Assembly (NCBI GenBank): GCA_018645265.1
Contig: JABGOS010000091.1
Coordinates: forward strand, 1-34,538
Direction: 5' to 3'
Length of the DNA: 34,538 bases
DNA from: Deltaproteobacteria bacterium
Lineage (GTDB): Bacteria > UBA10199 > 2-02-FULL-44-16 > JAAZCA01
The position numbers were made by a program, and so were the translations under genes. Positions 8,607-17,412 of this stretch are shown piece by piece. Below the pieces are notes generated by a model. The model was not told the DNA's origin and did not search any database. It saw only the letters and a list, made by a program, of their open reading frames with translations. How positions within the stretch are numbered: position 1 is the stretch's first letter; each line of letters begins with the position of its first letter.

Positions 8607-10208
8607 CTATTTGATTTGAATACATTTTCTCAAAGCTATAATGACACTAGGTCCAGCGTATTCAAGTTCCTCTTCAAATACTTTTACATTTTGCTCATGT
8701 TGTTTTGGTAGGGGGATGATTCTACGAAGATGTTTTTGGTCTATTCCCATGCCGACTACGAGCTTCTCCAACGCCGTTTCGCCACAGATCGTGTCCTGTC
8801 CACCAGTCATTGCTGTTGTGGAGTTATCAACTATAACTACGGTAAAGGGGTTCTCCCGTTTTATTCCCTCAAGAAGCGGTGTGATTCCGGAGTGATCAAA
8901 TGTGGAATCGCCGATTACAGCTACAGCATACTTGAGACCATTTTCAGCGGCGGCCTTGGCCATGGAGATCGATGCGCCCATACAGAGGCAGGAATGTATC
9001 GTCTCGTATGGAGGGTATGCCCCAAGCGTGTAACAACCGATATCGGAGAAGACGATTCGTTCCTTCTCCTTACCCTTCAGTGCTTCATTGAGCGCAAGAT
9101 ATGTGTCGTGGTGTGGGCATCCCTTGCAAAGCGCAGGAGGCCTTGGCCTAACAAGCCCAGATGTATCCGACTCACAATTTTCGAGTGATCCCATGCCAAG
9201 GGCAGCTCTAACTATTCCTGGAGTTAGTTCGCCCTGTTCAGGAAGTGTCCCATCGAGCTTGCCTTTTACTGAAACATTAATTCCGAAGCGCATGAGATAG
9301 GATGGCAGGTATCTCTCTATGTAGGGATATCCCTCTTCAATAACTAGTATTTCCTGACAGGAACTGGCCAACTCCTTAATCTTCTTTTCGGGAAGCGGAT
9401 ATACGCCGATCCTGAGTATGGAACATTCTATGGAACCATCTTGAATATTCTCCATCAGGTAGTTATATCCAAGCCCGGAAGTGATAATTCCTAACTTTGA
9501 ACCCTTGGTTATCTTTAATTCATTGAACGCAGATGCATCCGAATAGGCTATCAGGTCCTTTTGTTTCTGCAGAAGTTTCTTGTATTGGGGGCGAGCATTC
9601 GATGGAAGAAGCGTCCATTTTTTGAAATTGTCTGGGAGTTTGAGCTCGTTTTGACCCCTTGGTTTTGCAAAGCTGACACGTGCTCTGGTATGAGCGAGTC
9701 TTGTCGTAAGCCTCAGAAGGATCGGCACTTCATATTTCTCAGCTATATCGAATGCCTCGCGCGTCATATCGTAGGCCTGCTGCTGATTCGATGGCTCGAA
9801 ACATGGGATCTTTGCAAAATCGGCATAGTATCTGCTGTCCTGCTCATTCTGAGAGGAGTGCATAGATGGGTCATCCGCAGCAGCTATCACTATGCCACCA
9901 CCGCAACCGGTTATAGCAGCATTCATAAACGGATCCGCGGCAACGTTTACACCGACATGTTTCATATTTACGAGGGATCGCTTACCTATCAGTGATGCAC
10001 CTACCGCCTCCTCCATTGCGACTTTTTCGTTGATTGACCATGCAGAGTTAATTTTGGGATCCGGATAGGCTGCGACGTATTTCTGTATCGCCTCCTGAAT
10101 TTCCGTAGCAGGCGTTCCTGGATATGCATAAGCCGCTGATATTCCTGAATGAATTGCCCCCATAGCGATTGCTTCATCGCCCAACAGTGCCATCGATTCA
10201 GAGCTCAT
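8607..10208 (-). CDS. iorA: Indolepyruvate ferredoxin oxidoreductase subunit alpha, lacking the usual C-terminal ferredoxin domain
   Basis: MALLGDEAIAMGAIHSGISAAYAYPGTPATEIQEA; CKGCPHHDTYLALNEAL; FSDIGCYTLGAYPPYETIHSCLCMGASI; GDSTFDHSGITPLL. Longest ORF starts at 10355 but an SD (AAGGAG) fits the ATG at ~10208. Confidence 0.9.
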   Translation of the reverse strand: MSSESMALLGDEAIAMGAIHSGISAAYAYPGTPATEIQEAIQKYVAAYPDPKINSAWSINEKVAMEEAVGASLIGKRSLVNMKHVGVNVAADPFMNAAITGCGGGIVIAAADDPSMHSSQNEQDSRYYADFAKIPCFEPSNQQQAYDMTREAFDIAEKYEVPILLRLTTRLAHTRARVSFAKPRGQNELKLPDNFKKWTLLPSNARPQYKKLLQKQKDLIAYSDASAFNELKITKGSKLGIITSGLGYNYLMENIQDGSIECSILRIGVYPLPEKKIKELASSCQEILVIEEGYPYIERYLPSYLMRFGINVSVKGKLDGTLPEQGELTPGIVRAALGMGSLENCESDTSGLVRPRPPALCKGCPHHDTYLALNEALKGKEKERIVFSDIGCYTLGAYPPYETIHSCLCMGASISMAKAAAENGLKYAVAVIGDSTFDHSGITPLLEGIKRENPFTVVIVDNSTTAMTGGQDTICGETALEKLVVGMGIDQKHLRRIIPLPKQHEQNVKVFEEELEYAGPSVIIALRKCIQIK

Positions 10209-10353
10209 CTTCATCTCCTTTGATTGTTCTTGTAGAGTTGCAAGGCCTATAACTGCAGAGACCTTGAAAGTCAACGTATCCCAGGGGGTCCATTTTTTAT
10301 ATCTCCCGAACTTTTCAAAGACACGGTTTTCAAGAAATGATACTATTTCGAAC

Positions 10354-11466
10354 ATGAATGATGGCGATCTACAGTTAAAGTTATCTCAGCAGGTTAGGTG
10401 TCAAAGGGACACCGAAAGAGCGGACGAAAGTACGAGCGATAATCCGGTATGGAGGGTTACCGTCAGAAGGGTTGTTGCATTTATCATCGATGGATTGGCC
10501 CTTATGGCGACAGGCGTCCTTATTACGATGATCGGGGGAAGGTACCTATTCTTCATCGGTGATAATGGCTGGTGGATCGGAATTGTTATTTCAGCGATCT
10601 ATTTTGGAATGCTCGACAGCTCAATTGGAGGGGGCAGGACCCTTGGGAAGAGGTTTACAGGCATAGAGGTAGTAAAGATCGATGGCACACATATCGGTTT
10701 TCTTGATGCGCTTTTAAGATATTCCCCGTTCGCGATTATTGCGACCGTTATCCTCTTTACGAATCAGGCAAATGGCTATTCGCCGATAGTTGTTCTGCTT
10801 GAACTGATAGGCACGCTCACATTTCTTGCTATTGCGATCTTTGGCATGGTGCATCCTCAAAGAAGGTCTCTTCATGATCTTCTGCTCGATACTATGGTGA
10901 TCAAAAATGACAAGGTCTTTACGTTCAAGTCAGCTTCGATAAAAACCCCCCTGATAATTTTTTTGGTAGCTGGTTTTTTAATAGGGGGGGCTGAAATAGC
11001 CATGAAGGGTTATCTTATCTACAGCGCTGATGGGAGAAAGCTACACACACTGTATGAAAGGTTGGCAGTCAGAAAGGATATAGAGAATCCTCAGATCTCC
11101 CTTTTCTATACCTTGGGTAAAGATTTTAAGATCAGGAAGGCGGTGGTTATCAGGGCGTATGTTCCAGGGGGTATACGTACTGTTGTAAGATATAAGGATA
11201 CGAAGAGGATTGCGGATAATATAAAGATGTTTATTTCGGGGATCCATCTGGCGCCAGGAGATACAAAGGATATCATGATTGAGCTTAGAAGCGGATATAC
11301 TATTGGCATAGGTGGTGAAATGACAAGGTTTCACTTCAAATACCCTTATTCAAGACATGTCATACCCGTAATCAGGGGACCGAAAAAACCCATCATCAGA
11401 AGATTCCAGGGTGGAAGTAAGAAGAAATATGAAGTTGAGAAAAAGAAAACGGTTGAGAAGAAGTGA
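10354..11466 (+). CDS. RDD-family membrane protein with Lys-rich C-terminus
   Basis: WRVTVRRVVAFIIDGLALMATGVLI ... GKRFTGIEVVKIDG ... HPQRRSLHDLLLDTMVI is RDD-like; tail KKKYEVEKKKTVEKK. Start probably MNDGDLQ at 10354; the ORF track start is 10264. Confidence 0.8.
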   Translation: MNDGDLQLKLSQQVRCQRDTERADESTSDNPVWRVTVRRVVAFIIDGLALMATGVLITMIGGRYLFFIGDNGWWIGIVISAIYFGMLDSSIGGGRTLGKRFTGIEVVKIDGTHIGFLDALLRYSPFAIIATVILFTNQANGYSPIVVLLELIGTLTFLAIAIFGMVHPQRRSLHDLLLDTMVIKNDKVFTFKSASIKTPLIIFLVAGFLIGGAEIAMKGYLIYSADGRKLHTLYERLAVRKDIENPQISLFYTLGKDFKIRKAVVIRAYVPGGIRTVVRYKDTKRIADNIKMFISGIHLAPGDTKDIMIELRSGYTIGIGGEMTRFHFKYPYSRHVIPVIRGPKKPIIRRFQGGSKKKYEVEKKKTVEKK

Positions 11467-11501
11467 TTCAATTGCCTATAGAATGTGTGCCTATCTAAAT
11501 A

Positions 11502-12593
11502 TTAAGATCCCAACTTCACAAGCAGGTCTATCCCGCGCTTTAGTGTTTCATCATCTGTGGCAAATGATACCCTGAAGTGTGTATTCTTTTCACCGAATGC
11601 GCTCCCGGGGACTACGAGTATCTCATTTTCTATACATCTCTTTATGAATGATTCGTTATCGATGTTCCTCGGTTTACAAAATGCATAGAAGGCACCCTCG
11701 GGTCTATTGAGTTCAAAAGTATGCCTCATTCCGTCGTACACCATATCCCTTTTTACCCTATACTGCTGTATCAAATCGGAAATATCCGTATCGAATGCAG
11801 CGGCAGCCGCGCACTGGAAAGGCATGGGTGAACAGATAAATGTGAATTGCTGAAGCATGATCATGTTATCGATGATTTCTTTAGGACCGAAGGCATATCC
11901 TACTCTCCATCCGGCTATACCCCAGGTTTTACTGAATGCACGAATCGTGACGGCACTTGGATCATATTTTGCGAACGATACATGCTCGTGATCGTAGCAG
12001 AATTTATCATAGACCTCGTCGGAAATTACCTGCAGTCCAAGTTCCTTAGCCGTCTTCGCGATCGCAGCGATTTCATTATCCGTATAGGCAACGCCGGTCG
12101 GGTTTGCGGGTGAGTTGAAGAGCAATATTTTTGTTTTTTCGGTACACGCGTTTTTAAGTTTTTCAGGCGTCAGGCGAAAGTCAGGGTAGGTGTCGATGCG
12201 CCTTATCTTTGAATCAGCCAGCTTTACCAGATGTCCGTATGTTGCAAAACATGGATCGGTGAGAAGAACCTCACAATCTTCATCGGCCAGGGCGAGCATG
12301 GATGTCATAAGTCCACCCTCAGCGCCACTAGTCACCATTACCGCCTCAGGCGAAAGGCCATCTTTTTTCAGCGAATTCAAAGCTGCTTCCTTGAGCGCAT
12401 CAATACCAGCAGTCATTGAGTAGCCGCTCTTGCCTTCGTTTATCGCTGCTATTGCAGCATCTCTAACCGGTTTCGGTACGGGAAAGTGGGCCTGGCCAAG
12501 CGACAGATTGATCGGATTCTTCATCTTTGCCGCGAGTTCAAAAAATTTCCTTATTCCAGAACTTTCAAGCTTCTCCATCCTCTTCGCCTGCAT
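11502..12593 (-). CDS. Class I/II PLP aminotransferase (aspartate/aromatic-type)
   Basis: 363 aa; NSPANPTGVAYTDNEI, SDEVYDKFCYD, RAFSKTWGIAGWRVGY (PLP Lys), FRVSFATDDETLKRGIDLL. Confidence 0.92.
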   Translation of the reverse strand: MQAKRMEKLESSGIRKFFELAAKMKNPINLSLGQAHFPVPKPVRDAAIAAINEGKSGYSMTAGIDALKEAALNSLKKDGLSPEAVMVTSGAEGGLMTSMLALADEDCEVLLTDPCFATYGHLVKLADSKIRRIDTYPDFRLTPEKLKNACTEKTKILLFNSPANPTGVAYTDNEIAAIAKTAKELGLQVISDEVYDKFCYDHEHVSFAKYDPSAVTIRAFSKTWGIAGWRVGYAFGPKEIIDNMIMLQQFTFICSPMPFQCAAAAAFDTDISDLIQQYRVKRDMVYDGMRHTFELNRPEGAFYAFCKPRNIDNESFIKRCIENEILVVPGSAFGEKNTHFRVSFATDDETLKRGIDLLVKLGS

Positions 12594-12684
12594 AGAAACC
12601 TCCCTTATGAAGCGTGTATATCATTAGATAGAGCACCAATTGTCAACAGTTGCTAAAATTGCGAGTTAGGGTTACTTTTTACGA

Positions 12685-13035
12685 ATGGCGCTGGAGACAA
12701 AAAGGTTCAAAGTGATCAACGAGGGTTTTAAGTGTGAGAACTGTGCTGTGGATGTTCCGTCAACTTCAGGCAGCACGCCAAGGAATCACTGCCCATATTG
12801 TCTATATTGTAAGCATGTCGATATTAATCCAGGTGATCGCGCCAATACGTGCAAGGGGTTGATGAAGCCTATTGGAGTATATACTCACGCTAAAAAGGAA
12901 TACGTGATTCTCCATCAGTGTCAAAAGTGTGGAGGTAGGGTTAAAGCTAAGGCTATATTGGGTGACGGCAATGCGTCTGACAATTTCGACATCATTTTAA
13001 AGCTATCCAGCATGCCTATTGATGAACAGGTATGA
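12685..13035 (+). CDS. RNHCP domain-containing zinc-ribbon-like protein
   Basis: FKCENCAVDVPSTSGSTPRNHCPYCLYCKHVDINPGDRANTCKGLMKPIGVY; contains the literal RNHCP signature and further CxxC. Confidence 0.9.
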   Translation: MALETKRFKVINEGFKCENCAVDVPSTSGSTPRNHCPYCLYCKHVDINPGDRANTCKGLMKPIGVYTHAKKEYVILHQCQKCGGRVKAKAILGDGNASDNFDIILKLSSMPIDEQV

Positions 13036-13075
13036 TCGCTTAGGTTTGAACGGTAAACCCTTCTCCCTAATCGTA

Positions 13076-13414
13076 TTAGATTTTTCCCTGAAGCAGAAAA
13101 GCGATAACAAGTGCGTATATTACGAGCGACTCGATTAGGGCCAATGCGATGATCATCGGCGTCATGATCTTGCCGGCGGATTCAGGGTTTCTTGCGATGC
13201 CCTCCATAGCAGCAGTGGCAACCTTGCTCTGGCCGAAGGCACCGCCGAGTGTCGCAATTGCTATCGCAAGACCAGCCGCTATTGCCACCATCGCTTTGAA
13301 TTTGAACATGTCCCCGCTATCCTTTGCAGCATTGCCCGCAAACTCCTGGGCAATAGCAGAATTGGAAATTAGGAGAGCGAACGTTCCGTAGAAGATAGCC
13401 ATGATCTTTTTCAT
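13076..13414 (-). CDS. atpE: F0F1 ATP synthase subunit c
   Basis: Start MKKIMAIFYG at ~13414; signal-peptide-like N-terminus, then AIAAGLAIAIATLGGAFGQSKVATAAMEGIARNPESAGKIMTPMIIALALIESLVIYALVIAFLL. Confidence 0.93.
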   Translation of the reverse strand: MKKIMAIFYGTFALLISNSAIAQEFAGNAAKDSGDMFKFKAMVAIAAGLAIAIATLGGAFGQSKVATAAMEGIARNPESAGKIMTPMIIALALIESLVIYALVIAFLLQGKI

Positions 13415-13425
13415 AATCCCCCCGA

Positions 13426-14172
13426 TCAAAAAGTGTCCGACACTTTTTTTGCGTGGTGTTGTTCTAAACCGCCAGTTGCTAACGATATATATATAATCGA
13501 CAATAAGGTAAAGACAAAGGCCTGTATGAAGGCGATAAAAATTGCCATAAACATGAATATTATTGGGATAACAAACGGTATCAGTTCGGAAAATAAGCCC
13601 AGCACCATATGGTCGCCCATTATATTTCCAAAGAGCCTGATCGAAAGAGATATGGGGCGAACTATATGGCTTACTATTTCGATGGCGAGCATGAGTGGGG
13701 CAATCCAAACTATCGGTCCAGACATGCTTTTAAAGTACCCCTTAAATCCGAGCTCCCTTATTCCTGCGATATTGTAATATACGAACACGACGATTGCTAC
13801 GCTTAGGTTCGTATTGATATTTTCGGTAGGTGGCTTGACCCAAGGTATTACAGCCATCAGGTTACAAATCAAAATGTAGATGAAGATGATGCATATAATC
13901 GGAAGATGCCTTTTATATGATGGTCCTATTATATCTTCAGATATCCTGGATAGAGCAGAGATTAAGACTTCGAATATATTTATAGCGGAAGCCCTGTCAT
14001 CGGGCAGTAGATGATCTTCAGGAACTTTTGCCCTTTTCCAAACTGCGATAGAGAGCGCTGTTATTATAGCTAGCGCTATTACGGACATGGATATGTGAAT
14101 ATACTCGCTTGCGAGCGAGGGGTGCAGGTTTATGGCCTCTATTAACCATTTAAATGGCGTCTGCTTTTCCAC
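13426..14172 (-). CDS. atpB: F0F1 ATP synthase subunit a (GTG start)
   Basis: 248 aa; SLSIRLFGNIMGDHMVLGL and FIAFIQAFVFTLLSIIYISLA conserved subunit-a segments. Confidence 0.93.
   Translation of the reverse strand: MEKQTPFKWLIEAINLHPSLASEYIHISMSVIALAIITALSIAVWKRAKVPEDHLLPDDRASAINIFEVLISALSRISEDIIGPSYKRHLPIICIIFIYILICNLMAVIPWVKPPTENINTNLSVAIVVFVYYNIAGIRELGFKGYFKSMSGPIVWIAPLMLAIEIVSHIVRPISLSIRLFGNIMGDHMVLGLFSELIPFVIPIIFMFMAIFIAFIQAFVFTLLSIIYISLATGGLEQHHAKKVSDTF
13428..13450. repeat. Palindromic element copy 1: AAAAAGTGTC-C-GACACTTTTTTT
   Basis: Perfect 10-bp arms around a single C; overlaps the last codons of atpB (KKVSDTF*). Near-identical copy at 30235-30257. Confidence 0.85.
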
Positions 14173-14548
14173 AGTTTAACCTTACACCTTCGATGATGAG
14201 GGCGAAGACGAGTATGGAGAATCCACCCATAAATGAGAATGGTTCGACATGCCCCCTCGTTATGAGCAACCACAGGACTCCTCCCAACACACCCAGCTTT
14301 AGGATTCCAACTATCGCCCAACCCACGCTCTTAACGTGTTCTCCCGAAAAGGATTTCATTACGGTCATAACCAGCACGAAGAAGCTGACAAATCCGATGA
14401 CCCATCCGGAGCCGATAGATATCGCTGCTTGTTTTGATTGTAATGCGATCGCGATTACGACAGATATTGCCATGACAATGGCGGAAATCAGAAAAACCCT
14501 CCTGAGTAATCCCCCAATAATTGACTTCGATTCCTTTTGATCGGACAT
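14150..14548 (-). CDS. atpI: ATP synthase subunit I-like membrane protein
   Basis: Start MSDQKESKSIIGGLLRR at ~14548; four predicted TM segments; directly upstream of and overlapping atpB. Confidence 0.7.
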   Translation of the reverse strand: MSDQKESKSIIGGLLRRVFLISAIVMAISVVIAIALQSKQAAISIGSGWVIGFVSFFVLVMTVMKSFSGEHVKSVGWAIVGILKLGVLGGVLWLLITRGHVEPFSFMGGFSILVFALIIEGVRLNCGKADAI

Positions 14549-14670
14549 TCTTAAAAGCCCCCTTCCTAGCCAGAGACATATATTACATGCGATGAGGAAG
14601 CAAAGGTTTAGATAGTTCCGAATATCCTTAGATTGACGGGTCTTTAGCGGCATGATAGGGCAGGCGCACT

Positions 14671-15672
14671 ATGAGATTTCCTATGAAACAAACCCTTGCG
14701 GTTGCAAAGCATATAGGTAGGCAAAAGAGACGTGGAATCAAGAGGTTCCCCTTAGTCTTGATGCTAGAACCACTGCATGCATGTAATCTTACATGCACTG
14801 GCTGTGGAAGGATTAGGGAGTATAAGGATAATATCAAGGACATGCTGCCGCTGGAGAAATGCCTTGCAGCGGTGGACGATTGTGAAGCCCCTGTCGTATC
14901 GGTGTGCGGTGGGGAGCCCCTCCTGTACCCTGAGATACAGGAGCTCGTCGCAAAGATTTTGGAACGTGGCAAAGTTGTTTATCTGTGCACCAACGGTCAA
15001 GTCTTGGATAAGAAGCTCGATCTTTTCCAGCCTCATAAGATGTTCAATATCAATATACATCTCGATGGACTGGCGAAGACTCATGATATGATAGTCGAAA
15101 AGGATGGTGCCTTTGATAAAGCTGTTGCAGGTATCAAGCTGGCAAAGGATGCTGGTTTTATAGTTTGTTCGAATACTACGGTCTACAAGCAGACGAATAC
15201 GAATGAAATTAGAGAGCTCGTCAAATATCTGGATGGAATAGGCGTTGATGGGTTCCTCATGTCTCCCGGGTTCGACTACTCCGATGTCGAGGATCAATCC
15301 GTATTTCTTACGAAGGACGCCATCATTGAGAAATTCAATGAGTTGGATGATGTGACCTCAGGTCCAAAAATTTGGAACACTCCGCTTTTCTACGACTTCC
15401 TAAAGGGCAATCGTGATTATCCATGTACCCCGTGGGGAAATGTTACGTACAACATCCGCGGATGGAAGGCTCCATGCTATCTCGTAACCGATAAACACTA
15501 TGAATCGTATGACAATTTCATAAAAGATGTAGCATGGGAAAAGTATGGCCCAGGTTGCGATCCCAGATGTACGAACTGTATGGCCCATTGTGGCTTTGAG
15601 GCTACTGTCGCTCTAACCTCTACCAGTAAATTGTCGGATATGTTGAGAATGGCGAAATGGACACTTCTTTAA
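14671..15672 (+). CDS. hpnH: Radical SAM adenosyl-hopene transferase HpnH
   Basis: FPLVLMLEPLHACNLTCTGCGRIREY (CxxxCxxC), VSVCGGEPLLYPEI, NINIHLDGL, FLKGNRDYPCTPWGNVTYNIRGWKAPCYLV, CTNCMAHCGFEATV; these match HpnH. Confidence 0.9.
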   Translation: MRFPMKQTLAVAKHIGRQKRRGIKRFPLVLMLEPLHACNLTCTGCGRIREYKDNIKDMLPLEKCLAAVDDCEAPVVSVCGGEPLLYPEIQELVAKILERGKVVYLCTNGQVLDKKLDLFQPHKMFNINIHLDGLAKTHDMIVEKDGAFDKAVAGIKLAKDAGFIVCSNTTVYKQTNTNEIRELVKYLDGIGVDGFLMSPGFDYSDVEDQSVFLTKDAIIEKFNELDDVTSGPKIWNTPLFYDFLKGNRDYPCTPWGNVTYNIRGWKAPCYLVTDKHYESYDNFIKDVAWEKYGPGCDPRCTNCMAHCGFEATVALTSTSKLSDMLRMAKWTLL

Positions 15673-15729
15673 TATTTAAGCGTAATATACCGAATTGACT
15701 TCCCTCTCCCTCAGCCGTAAAACAACTGT

Positions 15730-16476
15730 ATGTCCCAATACCCACTAGCTTTGGTCGCGGCCTTGGATGATGAGATACGCATTGTCAAGTCACGTATGGA
15801 GGTGGATTCCAAGATACACATCCGCCCATCCCAGATAGTGATCGGCAAATATAACGGAAAATCGATTATAACATTACGAAGCGGCATCGGCAGGGCTGCG
15901 ATGGCGAACGCGATCTCCTATTTGATTGAAAACTATCATCCTGATTTCTGTCTTCACGTGGGATACTGCGGTGGTACCGACCCTCGCTTTGCAGCTGGGG
16001 ATGTGATCATCGCGGATGCAATCGTAAATGCGAAAGATGGTGCTAAGCTGAACCCTGATGCAGCTAGTGTTGAGCGAGCGATAAAGCTGTGCAACGAAAA
16101 GGGCATTCGTGCGAAGGTGGGGTCAGTAGTTACAGTTGAAAAGGCGGTATGCTCTCCACATGAGAAAGCCTTCGTTGGAACGAAACATGCGGTAGTCGGA
16201 ATCGATATGGAGAGTTTTGAGTTGGCTCGCTCATGTGATTCTAATTCCGTACCATATCTTGTGGCCAGGGCAGTGTTCGATCCGCTCGACATGGATCTCC
16301 CTGATCTTACCGATAACCTGGACAAAACCGGCGAGCTTGATGGTATGATGCTAGCTGAGGATCTGATAAAAAATCCAAAAAAGATGATGAAGCTCCCCAA
16401 GCTGCAGTATTGTGCGGCGCAGGCTAGGCAAACCCTCACTTCATTTGTGGATGCCTGGCAGGAGGGGGTTGAATGA
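15730..16476 (+). CDS. hpnG: Nucleoside phosphorylase-fold protein, probable HpnG (adenosylhopane nucleosidase/phosphorylase)
   Basis: ALVAALDDEIRIVKSRM, IGRAAMANAISYLIENYHPDFCLHVGYCGGTDPRFAAGDVIIADAIV, GIDMESFELAR; adjacent to hpnH. Confidence 0.75.
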   Translation: MSQYPLALVAALDDEIRIVKSRMEVDSKIHIRPSQIVIGKYNGKSIITLRSGIGRAAMANAISYLIENYHPDFCLHVGYCGGTDPRFAAGDVIIADAIVNAKDGAKLNPDAASVERAIKLCNEKGIRAKVGSVVTVEKAVCSPHEKAFVGTKHAVVGIDMESFELARSCDSNSVPYLVARAVFDPLDMDLPDLTDNLDKTGELDGMMLAEDLIKNPKKMMKLPKLQYCAAQARQTLTSFVDAWQEGVE

Positions 16477-17384
16477 AGGTGAGATGGAAGTTAACTGTTC
16501 GTCTTCTCCTGCTTACATTGATGATCCTTTTCGTCGCCGTCATCGTTAAAGATTCGACCCATCAGTTTCTGAGGGAGGAATATGATGTTGCCGAATCAAC
16601 CAGTGTTAAAGTTGCAAAAATTTCAAGGTGGATCTCCACAAATTCTGATTTTGAAATTCTTTTCGATGTCTGGCGATTGATGCAAAATCCTATGATAGCC
16701 TCTCGCGTTATGAAGGTTTTGGAAGAGGAGGATGGTGGGGTATACGATCTGCTGAAGGCATTCCTAATGAGAAACAGTTCGATAGGTATGCTCATGTTTC
16801 AGGGGGGGTTCGATAGTGCAGGTGAAGCACTGCAGCCCAGGTTTGTGGCCGTTGCACAGGGAAGCTACAATAAGGAGGAGATGGTCGAAGTAATAACATC
16901 TACCTTCGGTGACTCGGATGTCAGTCCAATCGATGTTGAAGGATTAAACGGCAATAGCGTGTATTGTGACGATCTCGATATGCAGTTTTGTTTTTCCTTC
17001 CTTGATGATGAACATCTCGCCATAGGTTATCGCACTTCATTTGAAGAACTCTTAGCCGGTCTGCCATCAAAGATCAGGTTGCCCGAGGATGTAAGGAGTT
17101 CAATGATAGCGGGCCAGGTGACTAAGGCTCCAAAATTAGCAGGTCAGAAGAAAATAAAAGAATTATATTTTTGGAGCAATGATGGTCAGAAGCTATTTGC
17201 CGTCCTACCTTATAAGAGCGTTTCAGATGCACTTGATGCTAGAATTCTTCTGGAGGGGATGAGGTCATTGTTGATGATGCAGAACGAAGGTCGCGAGAGC
17301 ATCATTAAGATTCTTCAGGGGATCAAAATTTATGATGACGAAGAGGATGTGTTTCTAGAGTTGAATATCCTCAATTTGATATAA
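16473..17384 (+). CDS. Membrane-anchored protein of unknown function, overlapping hpnG by 4 nt
   Basis: 303 aa; single N-terminal TM (LTVRLLLLTLMILFVAVIV), soluble rest with no family I recognise; ATGA overlap with hpnG stop. Confidence 0.75.
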   Translation: MKVRWKLTVRLLLLTLMILFVAVIVKDSTHQFLREEYDVAESTSVKVAKISRWISTNSDFEILFDVWRLMQNPMIASRVMKVLEEEDGGVYDLLKAFLMRNSSIGMLMFQGGFDSAGEALQPRFVAVAQGSYNKEEMVEVITSTFGDSDVSPIDVEGLNGNSVYCDDLDMQFCFSFLDDEHLAIGYRTSFEELLAGLPSKIRLPEDVRSSMIAGQVTKAPKLAGQKKIKELYFWSNDGQKLFAVLPYKSVSDALDARILLEGMRSLLMMQNEGRESIIKILQGIKIYDDEEDVFLELNILNLI

Positions 17385-17412
17385 CAGAAATAATCCTTTT
17401 TTTGTATTTCTT

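Noticed and set aside
8730-9995. Plus-strand ORFs 8730-9188 and 9561-9995
   Set aside because: Antisense to conserved iorA; no family resemblance.
10208-10355. Extended N-terminus of IorA (MFEIVSFLENRVF...)
   Set aside because: SD fits the internal ATG at ~10208 and the extension overlaps the divergent RDD gene 5' region.
10984-10990. G7 tract in the RDD gene as a second phase-variable switch
   Set aside because: The frame is intact and comparable G7 tracts occur in the conserved polyprenyl synthase gene (21470-21476), so length alone is not convincing.
13428-13450. Palindrome as a simple rho-independent terminator
   Set aside because: A/T-rich arms and a 1-nt centre make a poor hairpin, and a near-identical copy occurs upstream of another gene's start.
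13415-13708. N-terminal extension of the atpE ORF
   Set aside because: Overlaps atpB out of frame; the real start is MKKIMAIF at ~13414.
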